DNA of 64,000 nt, from positions 124,001-188,000 of the forward strand of contig DUBC01000030.1 of NCBI GenBank assembly GCA_012960505.1, in the 5' to 3' direction. The number at the start of each line of letters is the position of its first letter. Position 1 is the first letter of the stretch. This document shows positions 25,318 through 34,843 of this stretch, one piece after another. Below the pieces are notes generated by a model. The model saw only the letters and a list, made by a program, of their open reading frames with translations, was not told where the DNA came from and searched no databases. The position numbers and the translations under genes were made by a program. The stretch is from Verrucomicrobiales bacterium. GTDB lineage: Bacteria > Verrucomicrobiota > Verrucomicrobiia > Verrucomicrobiales > DEV007.

Positions 25318-26393
25318 ATGGCAGCATTTGTTTTCTTGATGTTGGCCCTCTTCATTATGAGAGGCGCTAATTCTAATGATAACGAAAACAAAAAAGAAAA
25401 CTCCATCGCCTCCCAAAAAAACTAACTACTCTCACCTCAAAGAAAAGAAAAGAAAAGGCAAACAAGGAGTCCACTACTGACCAAGATAGCGCCGATCCTC
25501 ACTTTGACCCAGGGATGAAAAAACTCATGGATCAATTAGGCGTTCGCGTTCCTTCCCGTGATGAGTTAGAAAAATACATAACAAAAAGCGACAACAATGC
25601 AGAGGCCTTGGTAGCTGCAGGAATCATTCTGAATGACTCTTCTTATTTTGTTAGGGCTCTCGAAAATAATCCTAATGATGCACATGCTTTGTTTTGCCTA
25701 GCGGTGAACGACTCTACTGATGAGTCAATGAAAATAGACCTCGCAAAGAAACTCCTCAAGGAGCAACCAGACAATGCCATTGCCTCATACCTTCTTGCTT
25801 CTCTTCAAGCCGAATCTGGCAATGTGGATGAGTCCATTAAAACATTGCTCGGTTCTTTTGACCAAAAAGGGTACGATGATTTCTACAATCAAACGTCACT
25901 TAAAGTGGAGGATGCTTTACGCGGAACAGGAAGTAGTAAAACTGGATCCGCCTTATACAGCTTATGGCATGTGCCGGTGCCTATACTCTCCAAGATCAAT
26001 GAATCTGCCAAAACAGTCATGAAACTTGTGCCAGAATCAAATCCTGAAAGAGCTCAGGAACTCCGCTCACTTGCTGCATCCATAGGGGCAAAAATTGCCA
26101 ATGAAGAAAGCTCCATAATTAATGAACTGGTCGGTCTATCCGCTCAAATGATGTCACTCAAAGGAATGGAAGGTGATGACATTTCCCCCTTCGAAAAATT
26201 ATCTGTAAAGGAAGCTCGGAAATCATTAGAACAAAGAAAAAGTTCAATCCGCAATTTAACTTTATTTGAGCCAAATGATTTTATCACAATGGACCCTGCC
26301 TTCATTGAAAGTTATATGAACCGGATGCGAACAGTTGGCGAATACGAAGCCACTAAATGGTTAATGGAAAAAATCAAGAAGGGAAATCCATAA
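25318..26393 (+). CDS. Membrane-anchored TPR-like protein interrupted by a -1 frameshift
   Basis: A short frame from ATG 25318 (or a TTG at 25291 giving K-F-S-P-K-Y-I-S before it) encodes a hydrophobic anchor, A-A-F-V-F-L-M-L-A-L-F-I-M, and a charged linker, then stops at 25423-25425. The -1 frame is open from 25383 and continues through a Lys-rich linker into T-T-D-Q-D-S-A-D-P-H-F-D-P-G and a 292-residue body starting at Met 25515. That body has TPR-like helical pairs (A-L-E-N-N-P-N-D-A-H-A-L-F-C-L-A). The shift point holds a run of seven A followed by C. One extra A, or -1 slippage there, gives a single protein of about 357 residues. Either programmed frameshifting, a homopolymer sequencing error or a recent mutation explains it. 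Function unknown. Confidence 0.65.
25416..25422 (+). other. Slippery heptamer A AAA AAC at the frame change
   Basis: Read in the upstream frame the codons are CAA AAA AAC TAA, so A AAA AAC has the phase of a classical -1 slippery site and is followed at once by the stop. Slippage leads directly into the frame of the downstream 292-codon body. No convincing downstream hairpin or upstream Shine-Dalgarno-like stimulator was seen, which weakens the programmed explanation. Confidence 0.5.
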
Positions 26394-26470
26394 TTCATCG
26401 ATTATATCAATTAACTAGGACTTCCGTATACTACTAGACTTATAATATATTTTACTCTATTTTATTAATT

Positions 26471-27229
26471 ATGAAAATTTCGCTTCTTCCAATTCTAAGT
26501 CTTTTTTTCAGCCTACTTTTCTTTTCTTCTTGTGGGAAAAAAGAGACTCCCGTAATTGAGGATCAAACCACTGCGCCCGCCACAGAAGAAAAAGTAGAGG
26601 CACCTGTCACAGAAAAAAAAGAGCCAGCCCCAAAAAAGGAAGATCCCGTAACTTTATTAACTCCTGATGATGCCCCTCCAATTAAGCCTGAAAAGACTGA
26701 AGATCCTGCGAAAGAAACAACTGACAACTCAACAGAAAAGAAGCCAGCAGCGAAAGCTGAAACCCCAGCTTCAGTCACTGCCTTTGTAAAAGAACTTCAG
26801 GACAAAGGAATAACTAAAGGGTTCGAGGAATTGGAGAGACTCGAGGAAATTGGCCAAGAAAATCCGGCCCTAGCTATTGAAGCCATGAAGGACCTAGTTG
26901 GAAAACTTACCACAGTGAACACTGACAATTTACCTGAAGATCTTAGGGATGGAGTTAATGGAATGCGAGGAGGCCTCAACAGCATGGTTTTGCACATGGA
27001 AGAAATGCCAATTCCCACAGATGTTCTTGCCGGAGGCGAAGAAGCAATTGGGGCATGGTTTTTAAAACAATCAACTGAAGATCCTGACTTTGCTGAAGAC
27101 TTTGGACTGACCATGCGCGAATGGGGAGGAGAGATGCAAGGGTTAGGACAACAGATGGAAAGTTCAGGAGAAAAATTAGAGCAACTCTTTGAAAAGTACG
27201 GTGTTGACGAATCCGAATTAGAAAATTGA
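26471..27229 (+). CDS. Lipoprotein with acidic Pro/Lys-rich linker
   Basis: A 252-residue lipoprotein. The hydrophobic N-terminus ends in F-S-S-C with the acylated Cys at residue 21. Residues about 25-100 are a low-complexity linker rich in Glu, Lys, Pro and Thr. The C-terminal 150 residues form a helical domain containing F-V-K-E-L-Q-D-K-G-I-T-K-G-F-E-E-L-E-R-L and M-R-G-G-L-N-S-M-V-L-H-M-E-E-M. No family is recognised. The organisation (lipobox, long charged linker, helical domain) parallels the lipoprotein at 22715-23212, though the sequences differ. It is followed after 19 bp by the sugar kinase gene, so the two may be transcribed together. An envelope-structural role is only a guess. Confidence 0.75.
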   Translation: MKISLLPILSLFFSLLFFSSCGKKETPVIEDQTTAPATEEKVEAPVTEKKEPAPKKEDPVTLLTPDDAPPIKPEKTEDPAKETTDNSTEKKPAAKAETPASVTAFVKELQDKGITKGFEELERLEEIGQENPALAIEAMKDLVGKLTTVNTDNLPEDLRDGVNGMRGGLNSMVLHMEEMPIPTDVLAGGEEAIGAWFLKQSTEDPDFAEDFGLTMREWGGEMQGLGQQMESSGEKLEQLFEKYGVDESELEN

Positions 27230-27248
27230 TTCAAAAAATCAACCCTAG

Positions 27249-28142
27249 ATGTCAGTCCTAGTCATTGGCTCATTAATCGTTGATAACACTCTCTACGTTG
27301 AAAAGATTCCCAAAAAAGGGGAAACCACAATTGCTAAATCATCACTAAACTCCCTCGGCGGGAAAGGAGCAAATCAGGCAATTGCCGCTCGACTAGCTGG
27401 CGCTCAAGTCAACTTCATAGGATGCGTTGGTGACGATTCTGAGGGAAATCTCTACAAAGATCACTTAGAGGATTATGGAATTTCTTCCTCAGCAATTATA
27501 ACAAAGAATCAGGAACCGACCGGATCAGCATTTATCAGCGTCGACGACAAAGGTGAAAACTCAATCGTAGTTAATCCTGGAGCGAACCATGCGTTGCGCC
27601 CTGATCACCTTGATAAACACATCAATCTGTTTAGACAATCTGATGTCATACTTCTTCAGTTGGAAATCCCTATGGAAACAATCACGCATGCTTGCCACCT
27701 TGCTCGAGCAAATGATCTCAGCATATTGATTAACCCATCGCCTTGGAACTCTGCATTCAATACTGAACAATTCCCCTGCGATGTTCTTATACTAAATGAA
27801 ATCGAAGCGGCTCAAATCAGCGGAACTTCAAACATGTCAGAGAGCCTCGAATCGCTCAGAAAATCTGGACTTGAGATGATAATAATTACTCAGGGATCTG
27901 AACCAACATTATTCATGAGTGGGTCTGGTAAAATAATGAAATCAATGCCTCCCAGCGTAAAAGCCACGGACACCGTAGGTGCAGGAGATGCATTTACTGG
28001 AGCTCTGGCAGCATCTCTACTGGAAAGGACCCCGGTTCCTGAAGCCATCCATTTCGCCAACACTGCAGGTGCGATCGCAGTTACGAAATCAGGCGCTCAA
28101 GGCGCAACACCTACCAGAAAGGAAATTGAATCCTTCCTTTGA
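27249..28142 (+). CDS. rbsK: PfkB-family sugar kinase, ribokinase-like
   Basis: Cytoplasmic carbohydrate kinase of 297 residues that phosphorylates ribose or a related sugar with ATP. The substrate-binding signature G-G-K-G-A-N-Q-A-I-A-A lies at about 37-47. The PfkB signature 2, D-T-V-G-A-G-D, is at 241-247, with Asp247 as the catalytic base. V-N-P-G-A-N-H and I-N-P-S-P-W match ribokinase more closely than fructokinase or adenosine kinase. It starts 19 bp after the lipoprotein gene, and its stop overlaps a possible TTG start of the next gene. No ribose transporter or regulator is adjacent, so the true substrate may be another sugar. The gene symbol is given on sequence likeness only. Confidence 0.85.
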   Translation: MSVLVIGSLIVDNTLYVEKIPKKGETTIAKSSLNSLGGKGANQAIAARLAGAQVNFIGCVGDDSEGNLYKDHLEDYGISSSAIITKNQEPTGSAFISVDDKGENSIVVNPGANHALRPDHLDKHINLFRQSDVILLQLEIPMETITHACHLARANDLSILINPSPWNSAFNTEQFPCDVLILNEIEAAQISGTSNMSESLESLRKSGLEMIIITQGSEPTLFMSGSGKIMKSMPPSVKATDTVGAGDAFTGALAASLLERTPVPEAIHFANTAGAIAVTKSGAQGATPTRKEIESFL

Positions 28143-28150
28143 AATTACCA

Positions 28151-29440
28151 ATGAAAAATATGTCTCTGCCAGCCATGAAATCATTGGTGATGTTGCTCTT
28201 AATCACTGCCTTCACCTTACCAGCAAAATCAGAAGAGCCCCGCCAAATAGCTGTTCGCTCTCAAAAAATCACGTCTGGCCCGATGAATCATTTCTTTGGT
28301 TACATCGGCCATGTTCAAAACATACCATGGAGCGAAGACGGAAGATATATTTTAGCATTAAGGAGTAGCTTTCAGGATCACATGCCAGGCCCAAATGATC
28401 CAGCTGACATTGTACTGATTGATACCAAGAAAAACTACTTGGTGAAGAAAATAGATCAGACGACAGCATGGAATCCACAGCAAGGAACTATGTTTTATTG
28501 GAATCCGGTATCACCAAAAACTCAATTTTTCTTCAATGATAGAGACAAAAAAACAGGTAAGGTATTCTGCGTCCTTTTTGATATCACGAAAGGAGAAAAC
28601 GGTAAGAGGTTAAAGGAGTACCGTTATCAGGACACACCAATCGGAAACAGTGGTGTGGCTCAGAAAGGTGGGCATTTTCTGGGCATTAATTACGCCCGCA
28701 TGGCTCGGTTAAGACCTGTTACAGGTTACAAAGGAACCCATGACTGGACAATTGGCCAGAAGCACCCGCAGGATGATGGTCTATTCAAGGTCAACACAAA
28801 TGACCGCACGAAATCTCTACTCATATCCTTTAATGATCTCGCAAGGATATTAAAACAAAAATACAAGGATGAAATACCATCACTCTTCATAAATCATACA
28901 CTTTGGAACAGAGAAGATGACAGAATCTTTTTCTTCGCCAGAGGAGGATGGAATGGCACCGGAAACAGAAAGAAAATAAATCAGGCCTTTGTAATGAATT
29001 CAGATGGCTCAAAACTCAAGCCACTATCAAAGCATATCGGAGGCCATCCAGAATGGAGCCATGGTGGAAAGATGATAGGGCGAATTGGAAAAGACCAAGT
29101 TATTTTTGACACTAATTCACAACGAGTAATTGGCTCGATAGGAACACCCTCAATCTTCCCTGACCCTGAAGGAGACATTGCATTATCACCTAACGGGAAA
29201 TGGTTCGTGAACGGTTTTAAAGACAAGAAAAAGAGAAAAAATTATTATGTCATTTATAACCTAAAGGATGGATTCCATGTAAGGAGTAAGGGATTTGATA
29301 TAGGAAAATGGACTTCAGGGGATCTTAGACAAGACCCCTCTCCGTGCTGGAACCGAGACAGCAACAAGATCTTAGTACCTGGCCTTTCAGATAATGGCAA
29401 ATCGCGGCAGCTATTTATTTTGGATATTAAATTAAATTAA
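28151..29440 (+). CDS. Exported TolB-like beta-propeller protein
   Basis: Exported protein of about 429 residues. The ATG at 28151 is preferred to the TTG at 28139 because it leads directly into the signal peptide (S-L-V-M-L-L-L-I-T-A-F-T-L-P-A). The mature part has TolB/WD40-type blades: W-S-E-D-G-R-Y-I-L-A-L-R, Y-W-N-P-V-S-P-K-T-Q-F-F-F-N-D-R, W-N-R-E-D-D-R-I-F-F-F-A-R, P-E-W-S-H-G-G-K-M-I-G and L-S-P-N-G-K-W-F-V-N-G-F. Such propellers are often found near polysaccharide lyases; oligogalacturonate lyase is a seven-bladed propeller of similar look, and a PL10 pectate lyase is encoded 25 bp downstream. A lyase or sugar-binding role is therefore plausible, but no catalytic residues were identified. 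Confidence 0.75.
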   Translation: MKNMSLPAMKSLVMLLLITAFTLPAKSEEPRQIAVRSQKITSGPMNHFFGYIGHVQNIPWSEDGRYILALRSSFQDHMPGPNDPADIVLIDTKKNYLVKKIDQTTAWNPQQGTMFYWNPVSPKTQFFFNDRDKKTGKVFCVLFDITKGENGKRLKEYRYQDTPIGNSGVAQKGGHFLGINYARMARLRPVTGYKGTHDWTIGQKHPQDDGLFKVNTNDRTKSLLISFNDLARILKQKYKDEIPSLFINHTLWNREDDRIFFFARGGWNGTGNRKKINQAFVMNSDGSKLKPLSKHIGGHPEWSHGGKMIGRIGKDQVIFDTNSQRVIGSIGTPSIFPDPEGDIALSPNGKWFVNGFKDKKKRKNYYVIYNLKDGFHVRSKGFDIGKWTSGDLRQDPSPCWNRDSNKILVPGLSDNGKSRQLFILDIKLN

Positions 29441-29465
29441 ATATAATGTTGATGCCAACACCATA

Positions 29466-30458
29466 ATGAAAGTACAGGTCATTCTCATTCCTATTCTGTT
29501 ACTTGCCCGCCCAGTAATGGCTGGAAGCGCACGAGACTATCTGGACAAATCGAATATCTGGTTCAACTCAACGGAAGGCAAAAAAGTCATCAGTAACGTG
29601 CTCTCTCATCGTGACAAGAATGGGATCTGGCCCAAGAACATCGACACAACTGAAAAAACAACTCAAAAAGAAATCCGAGGCACCTTTGATAATTCAGCAA
29701 CCCTGAACGAACTGAGGCTCCTTGCACATGCATTCCAAGCGACAGATAATCCAAAATACAAAAGCGCTTTCCTAAAAGGACTCGCGTGTATTTTAAAAGC
29801 ACAGTACAGGAACGGAGGATGGCCTCAAAGGCCTGAACCTTCTGGATACTCTCAACACATCACATTCAACGATGGGACTATGGTTGGAATTCTGAATTTC
29901 TTACGAGAAATATACAGCACGAAAATATACAATTTTGTATCTGAAAAAATCATCCACCTAACGAGGACATCTTTTGATAAGGGAGTCCAATGTATCCTTA
30001 AATGCCAAATCAGGGTCAATGGCCGTTTAACTGCCTGGTGTGCACAACACGATAGAATCACTTTTGAACCCAGGGGCGCTCGATCTTATGAACATCCGTC
30101 AATTAGTGGTGGCGAAAGTACTGGGATTACTTGTCTACTGATGAGTTTGAAAAGCCCCACTAATGATATTAAAGAAGCAATAAAAGCTGCAGTCGAATGG
30201 TATGAAATCTCGAAAATTATCGGGATCAGATTAAAAAAAAATAACGGAGACCGTAAAGTTGTGACGGACATAGACGCTCCAGTGATATGGGCACGCTTTT
30301 ATGAAATCAAAACCAATCGCCCCATTTTCAGTGGCAGAGATGGTCGAATTAAATACTCTGTATCTGACATTGAATTTGAGAGACGCAATGGCTACGCCTG
30401 GTACGTAAGCTCTGGAAACAAAGTCCTAAGATCATGGCAAGATTGGAAATATAAGTAA
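29466..30458 (+). CDS. Exported pectate lyase, PL10 type
   Basis: Secreted enzyme of 330 residues with a signal peptide at 1-19, matching the Pec_lyase (PF09492, PL10) family, which cleaves polygalacturonate by beta-elimination. Family landmarks in order are N-G-I-W-P-K-N-I-D, G-T-F-D-N-S-A-T-L-N-E-L-R-L-L, Y-R-N-G-G-W-P-Q-R, H-I-T-F-N-D-G-T-M, W-C-A-Q-H-D, Y-E-H-P-S-I-S-G-G-E-S, D-A-P-V-I-W-A-R-F-Y and R-R-N-G-Y-A-W-Y. The catalytic domain fills the protein, with no extra binding module. It lies 25 bp after the TolB-like propeller gene on the same strand, suggesting a small pectin-degrading unit. It is convergent with the DUF1501 gene 22 bp away; no terminator hairpin was seen between them. 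Confidence 0.92.
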   Translation: MKVQVILIPILLLARPVMAGSARDYLDKSNIWFNSTEGKKVISNVLSHRDKNGIWPKNIDTTEKTTQKEIRGTFDNSATLNELRLLAHAFQATDNPKYKSAFLKGLACILKAQYRNGGWPQRPEPSGYSQHITFNDGTMVGILNFLREIYSTKIYNFVSEKIIHLTRTSFDKGVQCILKCQIRVNGRLTAWCAQHDRITFEPRGARSYEHPSISGGESTGITCLLMSLKSPTNDIKEAIKAAVEWYEISKIIGIRLKKNNGDRKVVTDIDAPVIWARFYEIKTNRPIFSGRDGRIKYSVSDIEFERRNGYAWYVSSGNKVLRSWQDWKYK

Positions 30459-30480
30459 GACTCCGATCAGACAAACAAAA

Positions 30481-31812
30481 CTAAACTAGTATCTCCTTTA
30501 CTACTTTACCTCCATCGGGACCCGTGAGCCTATGTTTCCTGCTCTGGTGAAAGAACGTCATCTTGTCATGCGGCAATCCTAACATGTGAAGGACAGACGC
30601 ATGAAGGTCATGGAAATGCATTCTCCCTTCTACGGCTTTAGCTCCGGTTGAATTGGTCTTTCCATGGACATAACCACCCTTAACTGCGCCGCCTGCCAAC
30701 CAAAATGTAAAACCAGTAGCATTGTGACCGGTTTCATCTTTCTTGTCTGAAGGTTTTAACCCCGGCCGACCAAATTCTCCTCCCCATATCAATAGGGTAT
30801 CCTCAAGCAACCCTCTCTGCTCAAGATCCCCAAGAAGGGCAGCTATTGGAGCGTCGGTGCTCTCGCAGTTAGCTCTCAAATCACGTCTGTGGTCCTTGTG
30901 CTGATCCCAACCATTATGAGACACCTGAATATATCGAACCCCTGCCTCAGCAAATCGGCGGGCGAGCAGACACTGACGCCCAAAGTCTGAAGGCCGACAC
31001 GTACCTAACTTAATATTCTTACCTACTCGATATCGTTCCAAAGTATCAACTGATTCCGTGCTCAAATCCATTAAACCTGGCGCAATCATTTGCATCCTAA
31101 AACCTAACTCCATAGATTCTATGGCCCCTTCCAAGGCGTCATCATTGTTTCTAAAAGACAAATGATCCCGATTCATTGATTGTAAAACATCAAGCTGAAG
31201 ACGCTTAACTTCTTTGGGTAAATGATTACTCAAAACGTTCGGAATTGTCGCTTCAGACATACTTTCACCATTAACTCCTATAGGTGTTCCAGAATATCGC
31301 GAAGGCAGAAACGAACTGGAGTGAACGAATGACTCATGAGCATTTAAACTTATGAATCCGGGAAGATTATCGTTTTCTGTTCCCAATCCGTAGTTAACCC
31401 AGGATCCAATACTGGGGCGAGAACGGAGCCGTTCTCCGGTTTGCATTTGTCGAAAGGATTGCGCGTGGTTTCCGGTATCTGCATACATCCCATTTAAAAC
31501 ACATAATTTATCTGCATGCTTTGCCAGTTCTGGGAAAAGCTCTGAAACCCACAAACCGCTCTTCCCGTGTTGACTAAACTTGAAAGCGGAACCCGGATGC
31601 TCGGCCTTCGTTGTCTGAGGCTTATAATCAAAAGTATCCAAATGAGCAGGGCCACCCGGCATGCATAAAAAAATGACTCTCTTTGCACGGGCCTTAAAAT
31701 TAGTTGGATTGGCCTTAGCTGCTATCAGAGCATTTGACAATCCGCTAAATGCAAGCGCCCCAAAACCACATGACCCTACGCTTAACATTCGTCGTCTGGA
31801 AATTTCTGCCAT
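30481..31812 (-). CDS. Tat-exported DUF1501 protein
   Basis: Member of the DUF1501 family (443 residues), related in fold to alkaline phosphatases and sulfatases and very common in Planctomycetes and Verrucomicrobia. A Tat signal (S-R-R-R-M-L-S-V-G) begins the chain. Then come [49 protein letters not shown] and [15 protein letters not shown], all typical of the family. It begins 7 bp after the end of the large cytochrome/DUF1549/DUF1553 gene, the pairing usually seen in these phyla. The activity has not been settled; a role with its partner in exported polysaccharide or sulfur-ester chemistry is inferred. Confidence 0.93.
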   Translation of the reverse strand: MAEISRRRMLSVGSCGFGALAFSGLSNALIAAKANPTNFKARAKRVIFLCMPGGPAHLDTFDYKPQTTKAEHPGSAFKFSQHGKSGLWVSELFPELAKHADKLCVLNGMYADTGNHAQSFRQMQTGERLRSRPSIGSWVNYGLGTENDNLPGFISLNAHESFVHSSSFLPSRYSGTPIGVNGESMSEATIPNVLSNHLPKEVKRLQLDVLQSMNRDHLSFRNNDDALEGAIESMELGFRMQMIAPGLMDLSTESVDTLERYRVGKNIKLGTCRPSDFGRQCLLARRFAEAGVRYIQVSHNGWDQHKDHRRDLRANCESTDAPIAALLGDLEQRGLLEDTLLIWGGEFGRPGLKPSDKKDETGHNATGFTFWLAGGAVKGGYVHGKTNSTGAKAVEGRMHFHDLHASVLHMLGLPHDKMTFFHQSRKHRLTGPDGGKVVKEILV

Positions 31813-31819
31813 CCTATCT

Positions 31820-34744
31820 CTAATCTATATATCTGAACTCATTACTTGCCAAGAGAACTTGGCAAAAACTTGCACAAGACCTAACAAGCACATCATCACC
31901 ATGAATCTTCGATCTTACCCGCTCAACAAGACCGATGGCAGTGACCGTCTCATCGTCCGAAGGCAAACGCCTCAACACTTTTAAGTAAATCTGTTTCACG
32001 TGATTCTTATCAAATACCTTTTCAACTCCCATTACATTGTTAGCAATGATCTTTGATTGTTCCACCACAAGTGGTGAATTTAAGTAAAATAAGGCCTGAG
32101 TTGGAATATCTGTTTTTTCTCTGAGTCCTTTAACCGAAAATCCATCAGGGAGATTAAATGCTACTAACTCAGGAGGAGGGGCATCTCTTAGCATACACAA
32201 ATAAATGCTTCTGTGATTACTGACCTGATGAAGATACTTTGCTTCACCAGGAGGCCAGTTTAGAAGAATATCTAATTTATCAATTGCTGATCCATTAGTA
32301 GATCCAACGACCAAGTTTTCAGATGCCTGCAGTATACGATCCCGATTAGTCTCAGCATCAAGCCTGCGACGACTATGTCTACCAGCAAAAATATTATCAG
32401 GATCCATTAACAACAACCCTTCATCCTGAATGTGGCTATCAAGCTGATAAGTCCGGCTAAGAACTATAATCTTAATGAGTTTCTTTATCGACCAGTTCTC
32501 ATTCATGAATCGACGCGCCAGATCATCAAGTAGAGCTGGATGAGACGGCCTAGATCCATAAATACCAAAATCGTCCGGAGTATTAACAATGCCTCTGCCA
32601 AACAAATGTTGCCAGACTCGGTTCACGAAAACCCGAGAGGTCAGAGGATGCTGCTCGCTGACTATCCACTCAGCTAGTTGCAAGCGACCACTAGAATCGG
32701 GACCAATGCTAAAAGAATCTGCTTTAGACCCAATTGAATTTGGGAAACCTCTCGAAACAACAGCTCCTAATTTTTTTGAATTCCCATTAATGTTAATTTT
32801 GCAATCCTCTATCTTCTTCTTATCCCGTGCACCCATTGCCCATCCTTTTTGAATGGCCCCCACTTTCTGTCCTGAAGCGGCATGCAACCTCTTAACTTCC
32901 TCAATGGCCAATGCTCTATCAAATATTGCAAACTCCGCAAGCTGTCCATTGAGAGGAGCAAAATTATCATTCCGTGAACCCACGAAAATTTCCCGACCAG
33001 GATTCTTTGCAATCTTGATTTCACTATCGATTTCAGGATCTTTTTCTCCGTTAAGATAAAGGCGCACCCGATCATTAGCTCTAACCATGACAATATGATT
33101 CCAACTGCCTTCTGCTATTTCATTGGATCCTGCAATGCTTTGATTTAATTCTTTTCCGTTCCAGATAAATAATTTTCCCGTAACAGATTTATCATGCTTC
33201 CCTCCAATCCCTATATTCTCTCCTGCCTGCTCATCATCTCCGTCCTTTGCATACGAAAAAAGGTATGCAGTGATGGGTTGTGAAGAATTTCCTGTATCAT
33301 TCCTGAACCAAAATGATACAGAATAATTATCATACGGAACGGTGGCTTTAACCCTCATCCGACCCTTATTACATTTTGCATAATTCTCAACTGAAAGACT
33401 TATCCCCTTCTCCAAAGCGATTTCATTAGTGGCTTCTTTGAGAGTAGAGTAAACTACCGGATTAAACCCTTCAGTGGCTTCCTTTAATTCTGATGGAAAT
33501 ACTGGAACCGTAGATTTGCTGCTCTCATTGTCAGGCAACCTATCCAGCAATTCATGCAAAGGCGTCGAAGGAGCCGTTAGTGGCTCATTAGCAGCCTTTC
33601 CCCATAACGTTTCTGTACTCTTGAAAATTCCGGCCAACCCGTAGTAATCCTTAGATAATATTGGATCATGCTTATGGTCATGACAGCGGGCACAGGAAAC
33701 ACTCATTCCCAGCAATGCTGTGGTCACAACATTTATCTGGTCATCCACTACATCCATAGCAAAGTTTTCATTCATTGCCTTAGCTGGCTTAGCTCCAATG
33801 GCAAGAAAACCCGTAGCAACTAAGTTTCGGTTCCGCTCTTCCACATCATCTACAGACAATAAGTCTCCAGCGATCTGCTCCTTAATAAATCGATCATAGG
33901 GAACGTCACGGTTAAAAGAATCTATTACATAATCTCTAAATCTCCATGCATGAGGAAATGTCGCATTACGCCCCAATCCATCATTGCCATTCGATTCACC
34001 ATAACGAGCAATATCTAACCAATGCCTCCCCCATCGCTCCCCAAAATGCTGCGATGACAGCAACTCATCCACCAAAGCCGAAACGGCTTCATCCGAGTCA
34101 CGCTTATATTCTAAGGCAAAAGCATTTATCTCTTCCATTGAAGGCGCGAGGCCAATCAGATCATAGTACAGACGCCTTACCAGAGTCTGCGGCAAAGCGT
34201 CCTTAGCTGGTAGTAATTTTTTGGATTCTAATTTGTGCAGAATAAAATGGTCTATCCTATCACTCGGCCACTCCAAATCATTCACTTCGGGTAAGGATCG
34301 CTCACTGACTGGTTCCAATGACCACAACTGTTCTTTTGGTTTAGGATTTGCGATCTTTCCTGCCCGTGAATCAGGCGCACCCATTTCAACCCATTCAACG
34401 AAGTTCTGAATCACACCTTCGGGAAGCGGTCCCTTATCCTTCGGAGGCATCGCGAGATCATCATTTCCCCTAATAGCACGAATAAGGAGGCTGTCTTTAG
34501 GGTTTCCTTTGACTATGGCCGGACCAGACTCACCGCCTCTCAAAATATCGTCACGAAACTCAAGTGAAAGACTCCCTCCAAGTTCGTTGGACGCAGAGGA
34601 ATGGCATTCGTAACAATATTTAACCAAGGCCGGACGGATCTTGCTCTCAAAAAAAATCACACCATCTCCAATCGCTAACTCATACGGAAATAAAATCAGA
34701 ACTAAAAGCCCTGTCCATTTTATTATGATGCGCGTGAAATTCAT
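31820..34744 (-). CDS. PSD1-type exported cytochrome, DUF1549/DUF1553 with LamG
   Basis: Large exported protein (974 residues) with the planctomycete layout. A signal peptide is followed by a cytochrome-like PSCyt1 domain with C-Y-E-C-H at 44-48 and M-P-P-K. The DUF1549 domain (about 150-360) contains [16 protein letters not shown] and ends with a second heme-like motif, C-A-R-C-H-D-H-K. An inserted LamG/concanavalin domain (about 470-600) has S-V-S-F-W-F-R-N and W-N-H-I-V-M-V. The DUF1553 domain (about 680-950) has [15 protein letters not shown]. The downstream DUF1501 gene is 7 bp away and almost certainly in the same operon. It probably carries electrons in glycan processing; biochemical function is not established for the family. 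Confidence 0.93.
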   Translation of the reverse strand: MNFTRIIIKWTGLLVLILFPYELAIGDGVIFFESKIRPALVKYCYECHSSASNELGGSLSLEFRDDILRGGESGPAIVKGNPKDSLLIRAIRGNDDLAMPPKDKGPLPEGVIQNFVEWVEMGAPDSRAGKIANPKPKEQLWSLEPVSERSLPEVNDLEWPSDRIDHFILHKLESKKLLPAKDALPQTLVRRLYYDLIGLAPSMEEINAFALEYKRDSDEAVSALVDELLSSQHFGERWGRHWLDIARYGESNGNDGLGRNATFPHAWRFRDYVIDSFNRDVPYDRFIKEQIAGDLLSVDDVEERNRNLVATGFLAIGAKPAKAMNENFAMDVVDDQINVVTTALLGMSVSCARCHDHKHDPILSKDYYGLAGIFKSTETLWGKAANEPLTAPSTPLHELLDRLPDNESSKSTVPVFPSELKEATEGFNPVVYSTLKEATNEIALEKGISLSVENYAKCNKGRMRVKATVPYDNYSVSFWFRNDTGNSSQPITAYLFSYAKDGDDEQAGENIGIGGKHDKSVTGKLFIWNGKELNQSIAGSNEIAEGSWNHIVMVRANDRVRLYLNGEKDPEIDSEIKIAKNPGREIFVGSRNDNFAPLNGQLAEFAIFDRALAIEEVKRLHAASGQKVGAIQKGWAMGARDKKKIEDCKININGNSKKLGAVVSRGFPNSIGSKADSFSIGPDSSGRLQLAEWIVSEQHPLTSRVFVNRVWQHLFGRGIVNTPDDFGIYGSRPSHPALLDDLARRFMNENWSIKKLIKIIVLSRTYQLDSHIQDEGLLLMDPDNIFAGRHSRRRLDAETNRDRILQASENLVVGSTNGSAIDKLDILLNWPPGEAKYLHQVSNHRSIYLCMLRDAPPPELVAFNLPDGFSVKGLREKTDIPTQALFYLNSPLVVEQSKIIANNVMGVEKVFDKNHVKQIYLKVLRRLPSDDETVTAIGLVERVRSKIHGDDVLVRSCASFCQVLLASNEFRYID

Positions 34745-34843
34745 GCACTAATTATTCCTCCAATCTGAAACTATCTCATTACTTAACTTATAACAAGAAT
34801 ATGTATAATTACCGACTAAAACAAAAGGACTCTTCCTAGAAAT

